From assembly GCF_002356355.1 (NCBI RefSeq), contig NZ_AP018052.1, positions 434,001 through 498,000 on the forward strand: a stretch of DNA of 64,000 nt. Direction: 5' to 3'. The position numbers and the translations under genes are program-made. Shown piece after piece: positions 36,784 to 47,530 of this stretch (positions are counted from its first letter, which is position 1; each line of letters begins with the position of its first letter). This DNA is from Thiohalobacter thiocyanaticus (GTDB lineage: Bacteria > Pseudomonadota > Gammaproteobacteria > Thiohalobacterales > Thiohalobacteraceae). Below the pieces are notes generated by a model. It saw only the letters and a list, made by a program, of their open reading frames with translations. It did no database searches and was not told the origin of the DNA.

Positions 36784-37575
36784 TTGAGCCCGCTGTTCTG
36801 GCTGATCTACCCGCTGACCGGCGCCCTGGCCGGTCTGCTGGCCGGCCTGTTCGGCCTGGGCGGCGGACTGGTCATGGTGCCGGCGCTGCTGTGGATCTTT
36901 GACCTGCAGGGCTTTGCGCCCGCCCACCTCATGCACCTGGCCGTGGGTACCTCGCTGGCCGCCATCGTCTTCACCGGTACCGCCTCGGCCCAAGCCCATC
37001 TGCGCCGCGGGGCGGTGGATATGCGCCTGGCCGGCTGGCTGACGCTTGGCATCCTGCTCGGCGCCGCACTCGGCAGCGTTCTCGCCGGGCGGCTGGAGGG
37101 GGAGACCCTGCGCGCCCTGTTCGGCGGCTTTCTCATCCTGGTGGCAACCAAACTGGCACTGGAACTGCAGCCCGGGACAGCGGTGACGGCGCCGCGGCCG
37201 CTGCTGCTGTTGCCGGCGGGGGGCGGTATCGGTGCCCTGTCGGTACTGCTCGGGATCGGCGGCGGGACCCTCACCGTCCCCCTGCTGCTGTGGCTGGGGG
37301 CGGCCATGACCACGGCAGTGGGGACGGCGGCGGCCTGCGGCGTGCCCATCGCCCTGGCCGGTACGCTCGGCTTCGTGCTGATCGGCCGCGACGCCGCCGG
37401 GCTGCCCCCGGCGAGCCTGGGCTATGTCTACTGGCCGGCGGTGCTGGGGCTGGTGCTGCTGAGTATCCCCGGGGCGCGTCTGGGCGCGGTCCTGGCGCAC
37501 CGCCTGCCCGCCCGCCGGCTGCGCCGGCTGTTCGCCCTGGTACTGATCCTGGTCGGTGTGCACATGCTGAGTTGA
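36784..37575 (+). CDS. TauE/SafE-family sulfite exporter-like permease
   Basis: The 263-residue protein has about eight helices with two internal repeats: GALAGLLAGLFGLGGGLVMV near residue 12 and the similar GALSVLLGIGGGTLTVP near 145. The family exports sulfite or sulfonates; the substrate is not shown. The start is TTG 36784 with a poor ribosome site. It lies nine bases after the dehydrogenase gene. Confidence 0.85.
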   Translation: MSPLFWLIYPLTGALAGLLAGLFGLGGGLVMVPALLWIFDLQGFAPAHLMHLAVGTSLAAIVFTGTASAQAHLRRGAVDMRLAGWLTLGILLGAALGSVLAGRLEGETLRALFGGFLILVATKLALELQPGTAVTAPRPLLLLPAGGGIGALSVLLGIGGGTLTVPLLLWLGAAMTTAVGTAAACGVPIALAGTLGFVLIGRDAAGLPPASLGYVYWPAVLGLVLLSIPGARLGAVLAHRLPARRLRRLFALVLILVGVHMLS

Positions 37576-37679
37576 GCCTGCTTCTCCGCTTCCTTCGTGC
37601 CGGTGTTCGCCGGCCTGCCCTTCATAACCGTATTTAAACATTCAAATCTGCCGGATCCGGGTGATCCGGTCCGATTTTA

Positions 37680-39549
<1,870 letters not shown>

Positions 39550-39606
39550 GGCCGTCGGACGGGCGGCAGCGCCGCCCGTCCCTCACTCCCGCTGTGGAGG
39601 ACAACA

Positions 39607-40404
39607 ATGAAAGGCGAGGCAAAGGTTTATCTGGTGGGTGCGGGTCCCGGCGACCCGGATCTGCTCACGGTCAAGGCGCTGCGGCTGCTGCAGGCGGCCG
39701 ACGTACTGGTCTATGACCGATTGGTTTCAAGAGAGATTCTAAGGCTGGTGCCCGAAGCCGCGACCCGCGTGTGCGTGGGCAAGGCGCCGGGCAGGCACAC
39801 CCTGCCGCAGGAGGAGATCAACCGCATCCTGGTCGAGCTGGCCGCTCCCGGCCGCTGCGTGGTACGGCTCAAGGGCGGTGATCCCTATGTGTTCGGCCGC
39901 GGCAGTGAGGAGGCGCTGCATCTGCTCGCGCACGGTATCGGCTTCGAGGTGGTGCCGGGCGTGACCGCGGCCACCGCCGTCGCCGCCTACGCCGGCATCC
40001 CGCTCACGCACCGCGGCCTGGCACGCGGCGTGCGTTTCGTCACCGGGCATTTCCGCGACGACGAGGCGCTGGACTGGGACTGGGACAAGCTGGCCGAAGC
40101 GCAGACCACCCTGGTGTTCTACATGGGGCTGGGCCGGCTGGACGCCATCTGCGGCCACCTGGTGGAGGCGGGGATGCCCGCTGCGACACCCGCGGCCGTG
40201 ATCCAGCACGGCACGACCGTGCGCCAGCGCCGGGTGCTGTCGGATCTCGCGCACCTGCCTGCGGACGTCCGCCAGGCCGGCCTGGCCTCGCCGGCGCTGA
40301 TCGTCATCGGTGCGGTGGTGGCGCTGGCGGAAAGCCTCGACTGGTTCGGCGCCCAACTCGCCGCAGCGGTGCCCGACAGGATGAGCCATTATGCGAGTGC
40401 CTAA
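39607..40404 (+). CDS. nirE: Uroporphyrinogen-III C-methyltransferase NirE
   Basis: The 265-residue SUMT enzyme makes precorrin-2, the first step of heme d1 synthesis. It shows VYLVGAGPGDPDLLTVKAL, VVRLKGGDPYVFGRG and VTAATAVAAYAGIPLTHRG. Its placement directly after nirS identifies it as NirE rather than a cobalamin CobA. It overlaps nirC by 14 bases. Confidence 0.95.
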   Translation: MKGEAKVYLVGAGPGDPDLLTVKALRLLQAADVLVYDRLVSREILRLVPEAATRVCVGKAPGRHTLPQEEINRILVELAAPGRCVVRLKGGDPYVFGRGSEEALHLLAHGIGFEVVPGVTAATAVAAYAGIPLTHRGLARGVRFVTGHFRDDEALDWDWDKLAEAQTTLVFYMGLGRLDAICGHLVEAGMPAATPAAVIQHGTTVRQRRVLSDLAHLPADVRQAGLASPALIVIGAVVALAESLDWFGAQLAAAVPDRMSHYASA

Positions 40405-40705
40405 ATGCCCGTGGCTGCTCGTACTGCTGGTCGCGGCGGGTGCGGTGCAGGCAGAGCCCGGTGCCGCGCGCCAGGCCGAACTGCGCCACCTGCTGGAACA
40501 GGACTGCGGTTCCTGCCACGGCCTTACCCTGAAGGGCGGTCTGGGGCCGGCGCTCACGCAACAGGCCATGCAGCGGCTGCCGCAGGAGCTCTACGTGAAC
40601 ACCATCCTCGACGGCCGCCCCGGCACCCCCATGCCGCCCTGGCGCGGCATCCTCACCGAAGACGAAGTGCGCTGGCTGGTGGAGGGGCTGCGGTCCGGAT
40701 TCTGA
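40391..40705 (+). CDS. nirC: NirC, small periplasmic cytochrome c55x
   Basis: The 104-residue protein has a signal peptide and one heme motif C39-G-S-C42-H43, plus a methionine ligand region (GTPMPPWRG). NirC is an electron carrier that can serve NirS maturation or NirN. Without nirM it may also feed NirS. It overlaps nirE. Confidence 0.93.
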   Translation: MRVPKCPWLLVLLVAAGAVQAEPGAARQAELRHLLEQDCGSCHGLTLKGGLGPALTQQAMQRLPQELYVNTILDGRPGTPMPPWRGILTEDEVRWLVEGLRSGF

Positions 40706-40768
40706 TTCAAGAGCCTTCACCACGAAGGATGCAAAGCACACAAAAAATAAATCATGCGAGATGACCGA

Positions 40769-42064
40769 ATGCACATGCCGCATACAGGTAAACAGACCGA
40801 AGCCGGTTTCCGAATTCCGTCATTCCGGCGCAGGCCGGAATCCAGAACGCCAAACGGGTCCACAACCCTGGATACCGGCCTGCGCCGGTATGACGGGACC
40901 CTGTGGTTCGTTCTGCTGGGCCTGATTCTCGTCATGAGCGGCTGTGCGACCCCCCAGCTGCGCGGCACCGGCGATCTGGGCCTGGTAATCGAGCGCGCCA
41001 CCGGTTCGGTGCTGGTGGTGGATACCACCGCGCGTGAGAAGCTCGCGCGCATCACCGGGCTGGGCGATCTGTCGCACGCGTCGGCGGTGTTCTCGCGCGA
41101 TGCCCGCTACGCCTACGTCTTCGGTCGCGACGGCGGTCTGACCCGGGTCGATATCCTCAGGAACGAGATCGCAGGCCGCACGGTCCAGGCCGGCAACGCC
41201 ATCGGCGGGGCCATTTCCCAGGACGGGCGCTGGGTGGCGGTGTCCAACTACGAACCCGGCGGGGTGCGCATCTTCGACGCCCGTACCCTGGAACTGGTGG
41301 CCGACATCCCGGCCGAGTACGGCAATGGCCAACGCTCCAAGGTCATCGGCCTGGTTGACGCCCCCGGCCAGCGGTTCGTGTTCAGCCTGTACGAGGCCGG
41401 CCAGACCTGGGTGGTGGAATTCGCCGATCCCGGCAACCCCGTCATCCATAAATTCACCGGCATCGGCCGCCTGCCCTATGACGCCCTGCTCACCCCCGAC
41501 GGACGCTGGTACCTTGCCGGCCTGTTCGGCGAGGACGGCATGGCGCTGCTGGACCTGTGGGACCTGGAGGCAGGCGTGCGCCGCATCCTGCCCGACTACG
41601 GCAGGGGTGACGAGAAGCTGCCGGTGTACAAAATGCCGCACCTGGAAGGCTGGGCGGTGGCCGGCGACCTGGCCTTCGTGCCCGCCGTCGGACGCCACGC
41701 GGTGCTGGTCGTCGACATGAATACCTGGGAGCAGGTCGACACCATCCCGGTGCATGGGCAGCCGGTGTTCGTCATGGCCCGCCCCGACGGGCGACAGGTC
41801 TGGGTCAATTTCGCCTACCCCGACAATGACCGCATCCAGGTCATCGACACCCGCGAGCGCACCCTCATGGCGACGCTGCAGCCCGGCCCCGGTGTGCTGC
41901 ACATGGAGTTCACCCCGCGCGGCAGCGAGGTCTGGGTGTCGGTACGCGACGCCGACGCCCTGGTGATCTATGACACGGCCAGCCTGGAGGAACGCACCCG
42001 GCTGGAGGCGGCCAAACCCAGCGGCATCTTCTTTACCGACCGCGCACACAGGGTCGGTCTGTGA
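40769..42064 (+). CDS. nirF: NirF, heme d1 synthesis lipoprotein with a repeat-encoded N-terminus
   Basis: NirF is a periplasmic propeller dehydrogenase-like protein needed for a late step of heme d1 formation. The propeller motifs VIERATGSVLVVDT, HASAVFSRDARYAYVFGRDGG and YEPGGVRIFDA are family-typical, and a lipobox VMSGC places the lipidated cysteine at residue 59. The 40 residues before the membrane helix are a translated REP pair (SFRRRPESR, TGLRRYDG). No start codon exists between the repeat and the signal helix, so translation must begin upstream at 40769, 40775 or 40754. Confidence 0.93.
   Translation: MHMPHTGKQTEAGFRIPSFRRRPESRTPNGSTTLDTGLRRYDGTLWFVLLGLILVMSGCATPQLRGTGDLGLVIERATGSVLVVDTTAREKLARITGLGDLSHASAVFSRDARYAYVFGRDGGLTRVDILRNEIAGRTVQAGNAIGGAISQDGRWVAVSNYEPGGVRIFDARTLELVADIPAEYGNGQRSKVIGLVDAPGQRFVFSLYEAGQTWVVEFADPGNPVIHKFTGIGRLPYDALLTPDGRWYLAGLFGEDGMALLDLWDLEAGVRRILPDYGRGDEKLPVYKMPHLEGWAVAGDLAFVPAVGRHAVLVVDMNTWEQVDTIPVHGQPVFVMARPDGRQVWVNFAYPDNDRIQVIDTRERTLMATLQPGPGVLHMEFTPRGSEVWVSVRDADALVIYDTASLEERTRLEAAKPSGIFFTDRAHRVGL
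40817..40896. repeat. REP inverted pair inside the nirF signal region
   Basis: CCGTCATTCCGGCGCAGGCC on the left is the mirror of GGCCTGCGCCGGTATGACGG on the right, about 25 bases apart. A half copy of the CCACGAAGG-type outer family (40719-40750) precedes it. Both REP halves are read through in the nirF frame. Confidence 0.85.
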
Positions 42065-42072
42065 GGTGGGAT

Positions 42073-42561
42073 ATGAGCGAATCGAGCGGACAGTACACTG
42101 AGTTGGAGCAGCGCCTGCTGAACGATTTTCAGCAGGATCTGCCGCTGTCGCCCACGCCCTATGCCGATATGGCCGCGCGCCTGGGCGTGGACGAGCAGAC
42201 CGTGCTGGAGACGCTGGCCGGACTGCAGGCTGGCGGCGCAGTCAGTCGGGTCGGCCCGGTGTTCCGGCCCAACAGTATCGGCGTGAGCACCCTGGCCGCC
42301 CTGGCCGTCCCGCCGCATGCCCTCGAGCGGGTGGCCGCCTGGGTGAATGGGCTGCCGCAGGTCAATCACAACTACGAGCGCGAGCATGAGTTCAACCTCT
42401 GGTTCGTGGTCACGGCCGCGGACCGCGACGAACTGGATGCCGTGCTCGACCAGATCGAGGCCTGGAGTGGCTGCCCGGTGCTGGACCTGCCCATGCTGGA
42501 GGATTACTTCATCGACCTGGGCTTCGACCTGAACTTCGCTCCACAGGGGAGGCGGCAATGA
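42073..42561 (+). CDS. nirD: NirD, siroheme decarboxylase subunit
   Basis: The 162-residue AsnC-like protein has a winged-helix N-terminus and a RAM-like C-terminal domain (VNHNYEREHEFNLWFVV with the active-site histidine). NirD, L, G and H decarboxylate siroheme to didecarboxysiroheme. ATG 42073 follows GAGGTGGG; the GTG at 42061 would overlap nirF. It overlaps nirL by four bases. Confidence 0.93.
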   Translation: MSESSGQYTELEQRLLNDFQQDLPLSPTPYADMAARLGVDEQTVLETLAGLQAGGAVSRVGPVFRPNSIGVSTLAALAVPPHALERVAAWVNGLPQVNHNYEREHEFNLWFVVTAADRDELDAVLDQIEAWSGCPVLDLPMLEDYFIDLGFDLNFAPQGRRQ

Positions 42562-43100
42562 AGATGCATCCGCTCCAACTGGACGACCGCGACCGGGCCC
42601 TGGTGGCCCTGATCCAGAAAGGCCTGCCGCTGGTCCCGCGCCCCTATGCCGAACTCGGGCGCCGCATCGGCATGGCCGAGGACGAGGTCATGCAGCGAAT
42701 GGACAAACTGCGCCTGTCCGGCGCCATCAAGCGCTTCGGCGTGATCGTGCGCCACCGTGAACTGGGCTACCGCGCCAATGCCATGGTGGTGTGGGATGTG
42801 CCGGAGGCGGAGATTGCCGAACTGGGCAACTGCCTGGCCCGCTACCCCTTCATCACCCTGTGTTACCGCCGGCCGCGGCGCCTGCCGCACTGGCCCTACA
42901 ATCTGTTCACCATGATTCACGGCCAGTCGCGCGCGGCCGTGTGCGGCAAGCTGGCCCAGGTGATCGGTGAATGCGGACTGGATGATATCCCGCACGAAAT
43001 CCTGTTCAGCCGCCGCCGCTTCAAACAGTGCGGGGCGCGCTACTGCACGGCGGGCGAGTCGGTGGAACCCGCCCGTGTGCATGAGGAGGCCACGGCATGA
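42558..43100 (+). CDS. nirL: NirL, siroheme decarboxylase subunit
   Basis: The 180-residue paralogue of NirD has KRFGVIVRHRELGYRANAMVVW and CYRRPRRLPHWPYNLFTMIHG, which carries the conserved histidines and tyrosine of the decarboxylase. It ends with the RRFKQCGARY segment. NirL and NirH are alike; I assign L from gene order D-L-G-H. Confidence 0.88.
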   Translation: MKMHPLQLDDRDRALVALIQKGLPLVPRPYAELGRRIGMAEDEVMQRMDKLRLSGAIKRFGVIVRHRELGYRANAMVVWDVPEAEIAELGNCLARYPFITLCYRRPRRLPHWPYNLFTMIHGQSRAAVCGKLAQVIGECGLDDIPHEILFSRRRFKQCGARYCTAGESVEPARVHEEATA

Positions 43101-43561
43101 CTGCCGCCATGCAGGAACTGAGTGCGCTGGACCGGGCCATCATCAACCGGCTGCAGGACGGTATCCCGGTGTGCGAAGCCCCCTATGCCGAACTGGCCGC
43201 TGAACTCGGCACCGATGAGACGACGCTGCTCCAGCGGCTCCAGGCGCTGAAGGCCGCCGGTTACCTGAGCCGTATCGGGCCCATGTACAACGTCGAGCGC
43301 ATGGGGGGTGCTTTTACGCTGGCCGCCCTGCGGGTGCCAGAGGCGCGTTTCGACGAGGTCGCCGCTATCGTCAATGCCTTCCCCGAAGTCGCGCACAACT
43401 ACCGGCGCGACCATGCCTTCAACATGTGGTTCGTGATCGCGGTGGCGGATGCTGCCGATATCGCCCGCGTCTTGAGCCGCATCAAGGCGGCGACCGGCCT
43501 CGAGGTCTACAACTTTCCCAAACAGGAAGAGTTCTACCTGAGGTTGAAATTCGATGTCTGA
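43097..43561 (+). CDS. nirG: NirG, siroheme decarboxylase subunit
   Basis: The 154-residue AsnC-like protein matches NirD most closely (AHNYRRDHAFNMWFVI and a similar wing). It starts at an ATGA overlap with nirL and runs eight bases into nirH. Confidence 0.9.
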   Translation: MTAAMQELSALDRAIINRLQDGIPVCEAPYAELAAELGTDETTLLQRLQALKAAGYLSRIGPMYNVERMGGAFTLAALRVPEARFDEVAAIVNAFPEVAHNYRRDHAFNMWFVIAVADAADIARVLSRIKAATGLEVYNFPKQEEFYLRLKFDV

Positions 43562-44096
43562 GGCATTGGCCGCCACGGTTTCGCCGGACGACGCAGCACT
43601 CGAACGGCGTCTGATCGAGCTGACTCAGCAAGGTCTGCCGCTGGTGCCGCATCCCTATCATCAGCTGGCCGACCGGCTCGACGTGACGGCCGGCGAGGTG
43701 ATGGAGGCCTTCCGACGTATGCAGGCGAGCGGGGTGGTGCGCCGCATCGCCGCCGTACCCAACCACTACCGCCTGGGCTTCCGCGGCAACGGCATGTCGG
43801 TGTGGGATATCCCCGACGGCCTGGTCCGCGAGGCCGGACGCGAGATCGGCGCCCTGGACTTTGTCAGCCACTGCTACATCCGTCCCCGCGCCCTGCCGGA
43901 CTGGCCCTACAACCTGTTCGCCATGGTTCACGGCCGCAACCACGACGCCGTGTACGACCAGGTCGCACGGATTGCCGATATGCTGGGCGAACGGGTGCAG
44001 CACTACGACGTCCTGTTCAGCACCGAGGTGCTGAAGAAGACAGGTTATCGGAGTGCGGCGACAAAAACGCAGAGGCGCGGAGACGCAGAGGAATGA
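43554..44096 (+). CDS. nirH: NirH, siroheme decarboxylase subunit with a repeat-encoded tail
   Basis: The 180-residue paralogue of NirL has RRIAAVPNHYRLGFRGNGMSVWD and CYIRPRALPDWPYNLFAMVHG. Where NirL ends RRFKQ-G-ARY, this protein reads EVLKKTGYRSAA and then a dispersed-repeat tail, KTQRRGDAEE. The original C-terminus was therefore probably replaced or shortened by the repeat. Confidence 0.88.
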   Translation: MSEALAATVSPDDAALERRLIELTQQGLPLVPHPYHQLADRLDVTAGEVMEAFRRMQASGVVRRIAAVPNHYRLGFRGNGMSVWDIPDGLVREAGREIGALDFVSHCYIRPRALPDWPYNLFAMVHGRNHDAVYDQVARIADMLGERVQHYDVLFSTEVLKKTGYRSAATKTQRRGDAEE

Positions 44097-44137
44097 ATTT
44101 CATTATTGCCATCTCTGCGCCTCCGCGCCTCTGCGTT
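44066..44137. repeat. CGCAGAGGCG-type palindrome across the nirH stop
   Basis: AACGCAGAGGCGCGGAGACG is mirrored by TCTGCGCCTCCGCGCCTCTG. The left arm encodes the last nirH residues; the right arm ends 30 bases before the nirJ ATG. Confidence 0.88.
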
Positions 44138-44166
44138 AATGACATTCAGCTCAATAGGTGAACGAA

Positions 44167-45423
44167 ATGTTCCGGATCACACGCTATCTGCAGGCCCTGA
44201 AAGACCCCAGGCCCTTCCGCCCGACCGGCGATCCGTCCGGCCCGGTGGTGATCTGGAACCTGATCCGGCGCTGCAACCTGGCGTGCAAGCACTGCTACTC
44301 CATCTCCGCGGACACCGACTTCCCCGGCGAGTTGGATACGCAGCAGGTCTACAGCGTGATGGATGACCTGCGGGCCTACGGCGTGCCGGTGCTGATCCTG
44401 TCCGGCGGCGAGCCGCTGCTGCGGCCGGACATCTTCGATATCTCCAGGCGCGCCAAGGCCATGGGCTTCTATGTGGGCCTGTCCACCAACGGCACCCTGA
44501 TCGACGAGAACATGATCGGGCCGATCCGTGAGGTCGGCTATGACTATGTCGGCATCAGCCTGGACGGGATCGGCGAGACCCACGATTATTTCCGGCGCAA
44601 GCAGGGCGCCTTCGCCGAGGCGCTGCGCGGTATCCGCCTGTGCCGCGAGGCCGGCATCAAGGTCGGCATGCGCATGACGCTCACCCGCGACAATGCCCAT
44701 CAGCTGCCCGAGGTGGTGCGGCTGATGGAAACCGAAGGAGTGGAGAAGTTCTATCTCTCGCACCTCAACTACGGCGGGCGCGGCAACCGCAACCGCAAGG
44801 ACGACGCCCATCATCGCATGACCCGCGAGGCCATGGACTATCTGTTCGATACCTGCTGGGACTACATCGAGGCCGGCACGCCGCGCGAGTTCGTCACCGG
44901 TAACAACGATGCCGATGGCGCCTGGCTGCTGCGCTGGGTGCAGCGCCGCTTCCCCGAGCAGGCCGCCGATATGGAACGACGTCTGCGTGACTGGGGCGGC
45001 AACGCCTCGGGCCGCTGGATCGCCAACATCGACAACCTGGGCGAGGTCCACCCTGATACCTTCTGGTGGGATTATCCGCTGGGCAACGTCAAGGACAGGC
45101 CCTTTTCGGCCATCTGGCAGGATACCTCCGATCCCCTGATGGCGGGCCTGAAACAGAAGGAGCGACCGCTGGAGGGTCGTTGCGCCGCGTGCCGTTACCG
45201 CGGCATCTGCGGCGGCAACACCCGGGTGCGCGCCTGGCAGCTCACCGGCAATCCCTGGGCCGAGGACCCGGCCTGCTACCTGGACGATGACGAGATCGGC
45301 GTGGCCGGCGGCGAGCGGCTGGCGGTGACGCCTTATAAACGTGCAACGCAGAGACGCAGGGACGCAGAGGTCGCAAAGGAATACAGGAAGGGGAAGGTGT
45401 ACATCCCGGTCGAGCCGGTTTGA
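44167..45423 (+). CDS. nirJ: NirJ, radical SAM heme d1 synthesis enzyme
   Basis: The 418-residue radical SAM/SPASM protein removes propionates to form the oxo groups of heme d1. It has the cluster motif C36-N-L-A-C40-K-H-C43-Y and the SPASM cysteines (RCAACRYRGICGG). Its C-terminus (ATQRRRDAEVAKEYRKG) again contains the dispersed repeat sequence. ATG 44167 follows GGTGA. Confidence 0.96.
   Translation: MFRITRYLQALKDPRPFRPTGDPSGPVVIWNLIRRCNLACKHCYSISADTDFPGELDTQQVYSVMDDLRAYGVPVLILSGGEPLLRPDIFDISRRAKAMGFYVGLSTNGTLIDENMIGPIREVGYDYVGISLDGIGETHDYFRRKQGAFAEALRGIRLCREAGIKVGMRMTLTRDNAHQLPEVVRLMETEGVEKFYLSHLNYGGRGNRNRKDDAHHRMTREAMDYLFDTCWDYIEAGTPREFVTGNNDADGAWLLRWVQRRFPEQAADMERRLRDWGGNASGRWIANIDNLGEVHPDTFWWDYPLGNVKDRPFSAIWQDTSDPLMAGLKQKERPLEGRCAACRYRGICGGNTRVRAWQLTGNPWAEDPACYLDDDEIGVAGGERLAVTPYKRATQRRRDAEVAKEYRKGKVYIPVEPV
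45347..45372. repeat. CGCAGAGACGCAGGG half-repeat inside nirJ
   Basis: AACGCAGAGACGCAGGGACG is a single arm of the family at 44066, read in the nirJ frame as TQRRRDAEV. Confidence 0.75.
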
Positions 45424-45438
45424 GCGTTGTGGTATTGA

Positions 45439-45670
45439 ATCCACGGATGAACACGGATCAAGGATTGAATTTTGCTGTGAAGAGTACCGTCATTCCCGCG
45501 CAGGCGGGAATCCATATACCGCCGCGGCTACTGGATCCCCGCCTGCGCGGGGATGACGCTGTGTAGCCGTGACAGCGAGCCGGGATAAGCACAGCATTGA
45601 CGGCAATGCCGGTCTTGGTGGATTGCAGAAATGAATTTCATCCATGTTCATCCGCGTTCATCCGTGGCCA
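45439..45670. repeat. Composite repeat around a REP pair before nirN
   Basis: Outer arms ATCCACGGATGAACACGG and GTTCATCCGCGTTCATCCGTGG enclose a REP pair at 45488-45558 (CGTCATTCCCGCGCAGGCGG and CCGCCTGCGCGGGGATGACG). The right outer arm is read as the nirN N-terminus. Confidence 0.85.
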
Positions 45671-47217
45671 CTCTCCGCCTCTGCTTGTTGTGGCTGCTGG
45701 CACTGCTGCCGCCGGCCGTCCTCGCAGCGGAACCCGCCGCACGGCAGCTCTACCAGCAGCACTGCGCCGAATGCCATGGCGACAACCGCCTCGGCGGCAT
45801 GGGGCCGGCGCTGCTGCCGGATGTGATGCGCCGGCTCGAGCCCGGGCAGGCGGTGGGCGTGATAGCGCAGGGGCGGCCGGCGACGCAGATGCCGGCTTAC
45901 GGCGACAAGCTGTCGACGACCGATATCCAGGTCCTGGTCGACCACATCTTCACGCCGCCGGCGACTACACCGGCGTGGGCTGAGCCGGACATCGAGGCCA
46001 CGCACCGGCTGCGGGTGCAACGGGATGCGCTGCCGGCCGGGCCTGTGCACGAGGCCGACCCGCTCAACATGTTCGTGGTGGTGGAGCTGGGTGATCATCA
46101 TGCCAGTATCCTCGATGGCGACAGCTTCGAGGTATTGAAGCGCGTGCCCACCCGCTACGCCCTGCACGGCGGGCCCAAGTATTCACCGGACGGGCGCTTC
46201 GTGTATTTCGCCTCGCGCAATGGCTGGATCGCCAAGTTCGACATGTACAGCCTGCAGTACGTGGCCGAGGTGCGGGCCGGCATCAATACCCGCAACCTGG
46301 CCGTGTCCGGGGACGGCCGCTATGTGATGGTGGCCAATTACCTGCCGAATACCCTGGTGCTGCTGGATGCCCGTGACCTGCGTCTGCTCAGGGTCTTCGA
46401 GGTGGCCGACGATCACGGCAACGGCTCGCGGGTGAGTGCGGTCTACGACGCCCCGCCGCGGCAGAGCTTCATCGCCGCGCTCAAGGATATCCCCGAGGTC
46501 TGGGAGATCCGCTATGCCGACAATCCGCTGCCGGTGTACAAGGGCCTGATGCACGACTACCGCATGGAGGAGGGCGCGGTCGACCGCGGCCCCTTCCCGG
46601 TGCGGCGCATCAGGCTGGACGATTACCTCGACGACTTCTTCTTCGATCAGAGCTATACCCACCTGATCGGCGCGGCCCGCAACGCCAGCAACGGCCAGGT
46701 GGTGCATCTCGATGTGGGCAGAAAGATCGCCGAGCTGGAGCTGGACGGCCTGCCGCATCTGGGCTCGGGCATCACCTGGGAATACGAGGGCCGCCCCGTG
46801 CTGGCCACGCCGCATCTGAAGAAAGGCGAGGTCAGCGTCATCGATATGCAGAACTGGAAGACCATCAAGCGGATCAGGACCGACGGCCCCGGCTTCTTCA
46901 TGCGCAGTCACGAGAACACGCCCTACGCCTGGGTGGATGTCTTCTTCGGTCCGAACCGGGACAAGGTGCACATCATCGACAAGCGCACCCTGAAGATCGT
47001 GAAGACGTTGCAGCCGGTGCCAGGCAAGACGGCCGCACATGTGGAGTTCGACCGCAGCGGCGAACATGCCCTGCTCAGTATCTGGGACATGGACGGGGCA
47101 GTGATTGTATATGACGCCGAGACCTTCGAGGAGGTCAAACGCCTGCCCATGGTCAAGCCCTCGGGCAAGTACAACGTCCACAACAAGATCAGTCGCTCCG
47201 CCGGGACCAGTCATTGA
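45631..47217 (+). CDS. nirN: NirN, heme d1-related cytochrome dehydrogenase
   Basis: The 528-residue periplasmic protein resembles NirS, with a cytochrome c domain (C45-A-E-C48-H49) and a propeller (GGPKYSPDGRFVYFASR, NTRNLAVSGDGRYVMVANY). NirN introduces the acrylate double bond that completes heme d1. The first 13 residues are encoded by a dispersed repeat, followed by a signal helix ending in AVLAAE. ATG 45631 or GTG 45664 could start it. Confidence 0.95.
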   Translation: MNFIHVHPRSSVATLRLCLLWLLALLPPAVLAAEPAARQLYQQHCAECHGDNRLGGMGPALLPDVMRRLEPGQAVGVIAQGRPATQMPAYGDKLSTTDIQVLVDHIFTPPATTPAWAEPDIEATHRLRVQRDALPAGPVHEADPLNMFVVVELGDHHASILDGDSFEVLKRVPTRYALHGGPKYSPDGRFVYFASRNGWIAKFDMYSLQYVAEVRAGINTRNLAVSGDGRYVMVANYLPNTLVLLDARDLRLLRVFEVADDHGNGSRVSAVYDAPPRQSFIAALKDIPEVWEIRYADNPLPVYKGLMHDYRMEEGAVDRGPFPVRRIRLDDYLDDFFFDQSYTHLIGAARNASNGQVVHLDVGRKIAELELDGLPHLGSGITWEYEGRPVLATPHLKKGEVSVIDMQNWKTIKRIRTDGPGFFMRSHENTPYAWVDVFFGPNRDKVHIIDKRTLKIVKTLQPVPGKTAAHVEFDRSGEHALLSIWDMDGAVIVYDAETFEEVKRLPMVKPSGKYNVHNKISRSAGTSH

Positions 47218-47257
47218 GAGTTGAGCCTTGTCCAACAGATACAAGAGACAGGTCGGA

Positions 47258-47400
47258 TCGCAGCCCGCAGGTCGGATTGGCACGCAGTGCGTAATCCGAC
47301 ATAGACAGCCATCCATGTCGGGTTACGCTGCGCTAACCCGACCTACCTGAAAGGCAGGCAGTAGCTTGGGCTTCACGTTGTTCAGCCCAACCTGCGGGAG
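47258..47400. repeat. Several stacked GTCGGATT/GTCGGGTTA repeats after nirN
   Basis: AGGTCGGATTGGCACGCAGTG with GCGTAATCCGACAT, then GTCGGGTTACGCTGCG with TAACCCGACCTAC, then TTGGGCTTCACG with GCCCAACCTGCGGG form three hairpins in a row. No gene is visible between 47218 and 47530. Confidence 0.75.
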
Positions 47401-47415
47401 CTTTGCGCCGCCCGG

Positions 47416-47429
47416 TTGATCCGAATCAG
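47416..47429. promoter_or_regulatory. Candidate DNR/FNR-type box before the ATP-grasp gene
   Basis: TTGATCCGAATCAG lacks only the last base of the palindrome. It is 102 bases upstream of the ATP-grasp ATG. No good -10 sits at the matching distance, so confidence is modest. Confidence 0.4.
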
Positions 47430-47530
47430 CCGCGGCGCAATTCGCCAGGGTGTTGATTTCCTGACGCACAGTCCGCCCTCGACATCCCGCCAGCCCCGGC
47501 TATATTCGAGGCAATGACGCGGGAGGAGGT

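Noticed and set aside
45488-45558. CRISPR-like alternation of repeats
   Set aside because: Only two mirrored arms with one interval occur and the units are palindromic REP elements; no cas genes are present.
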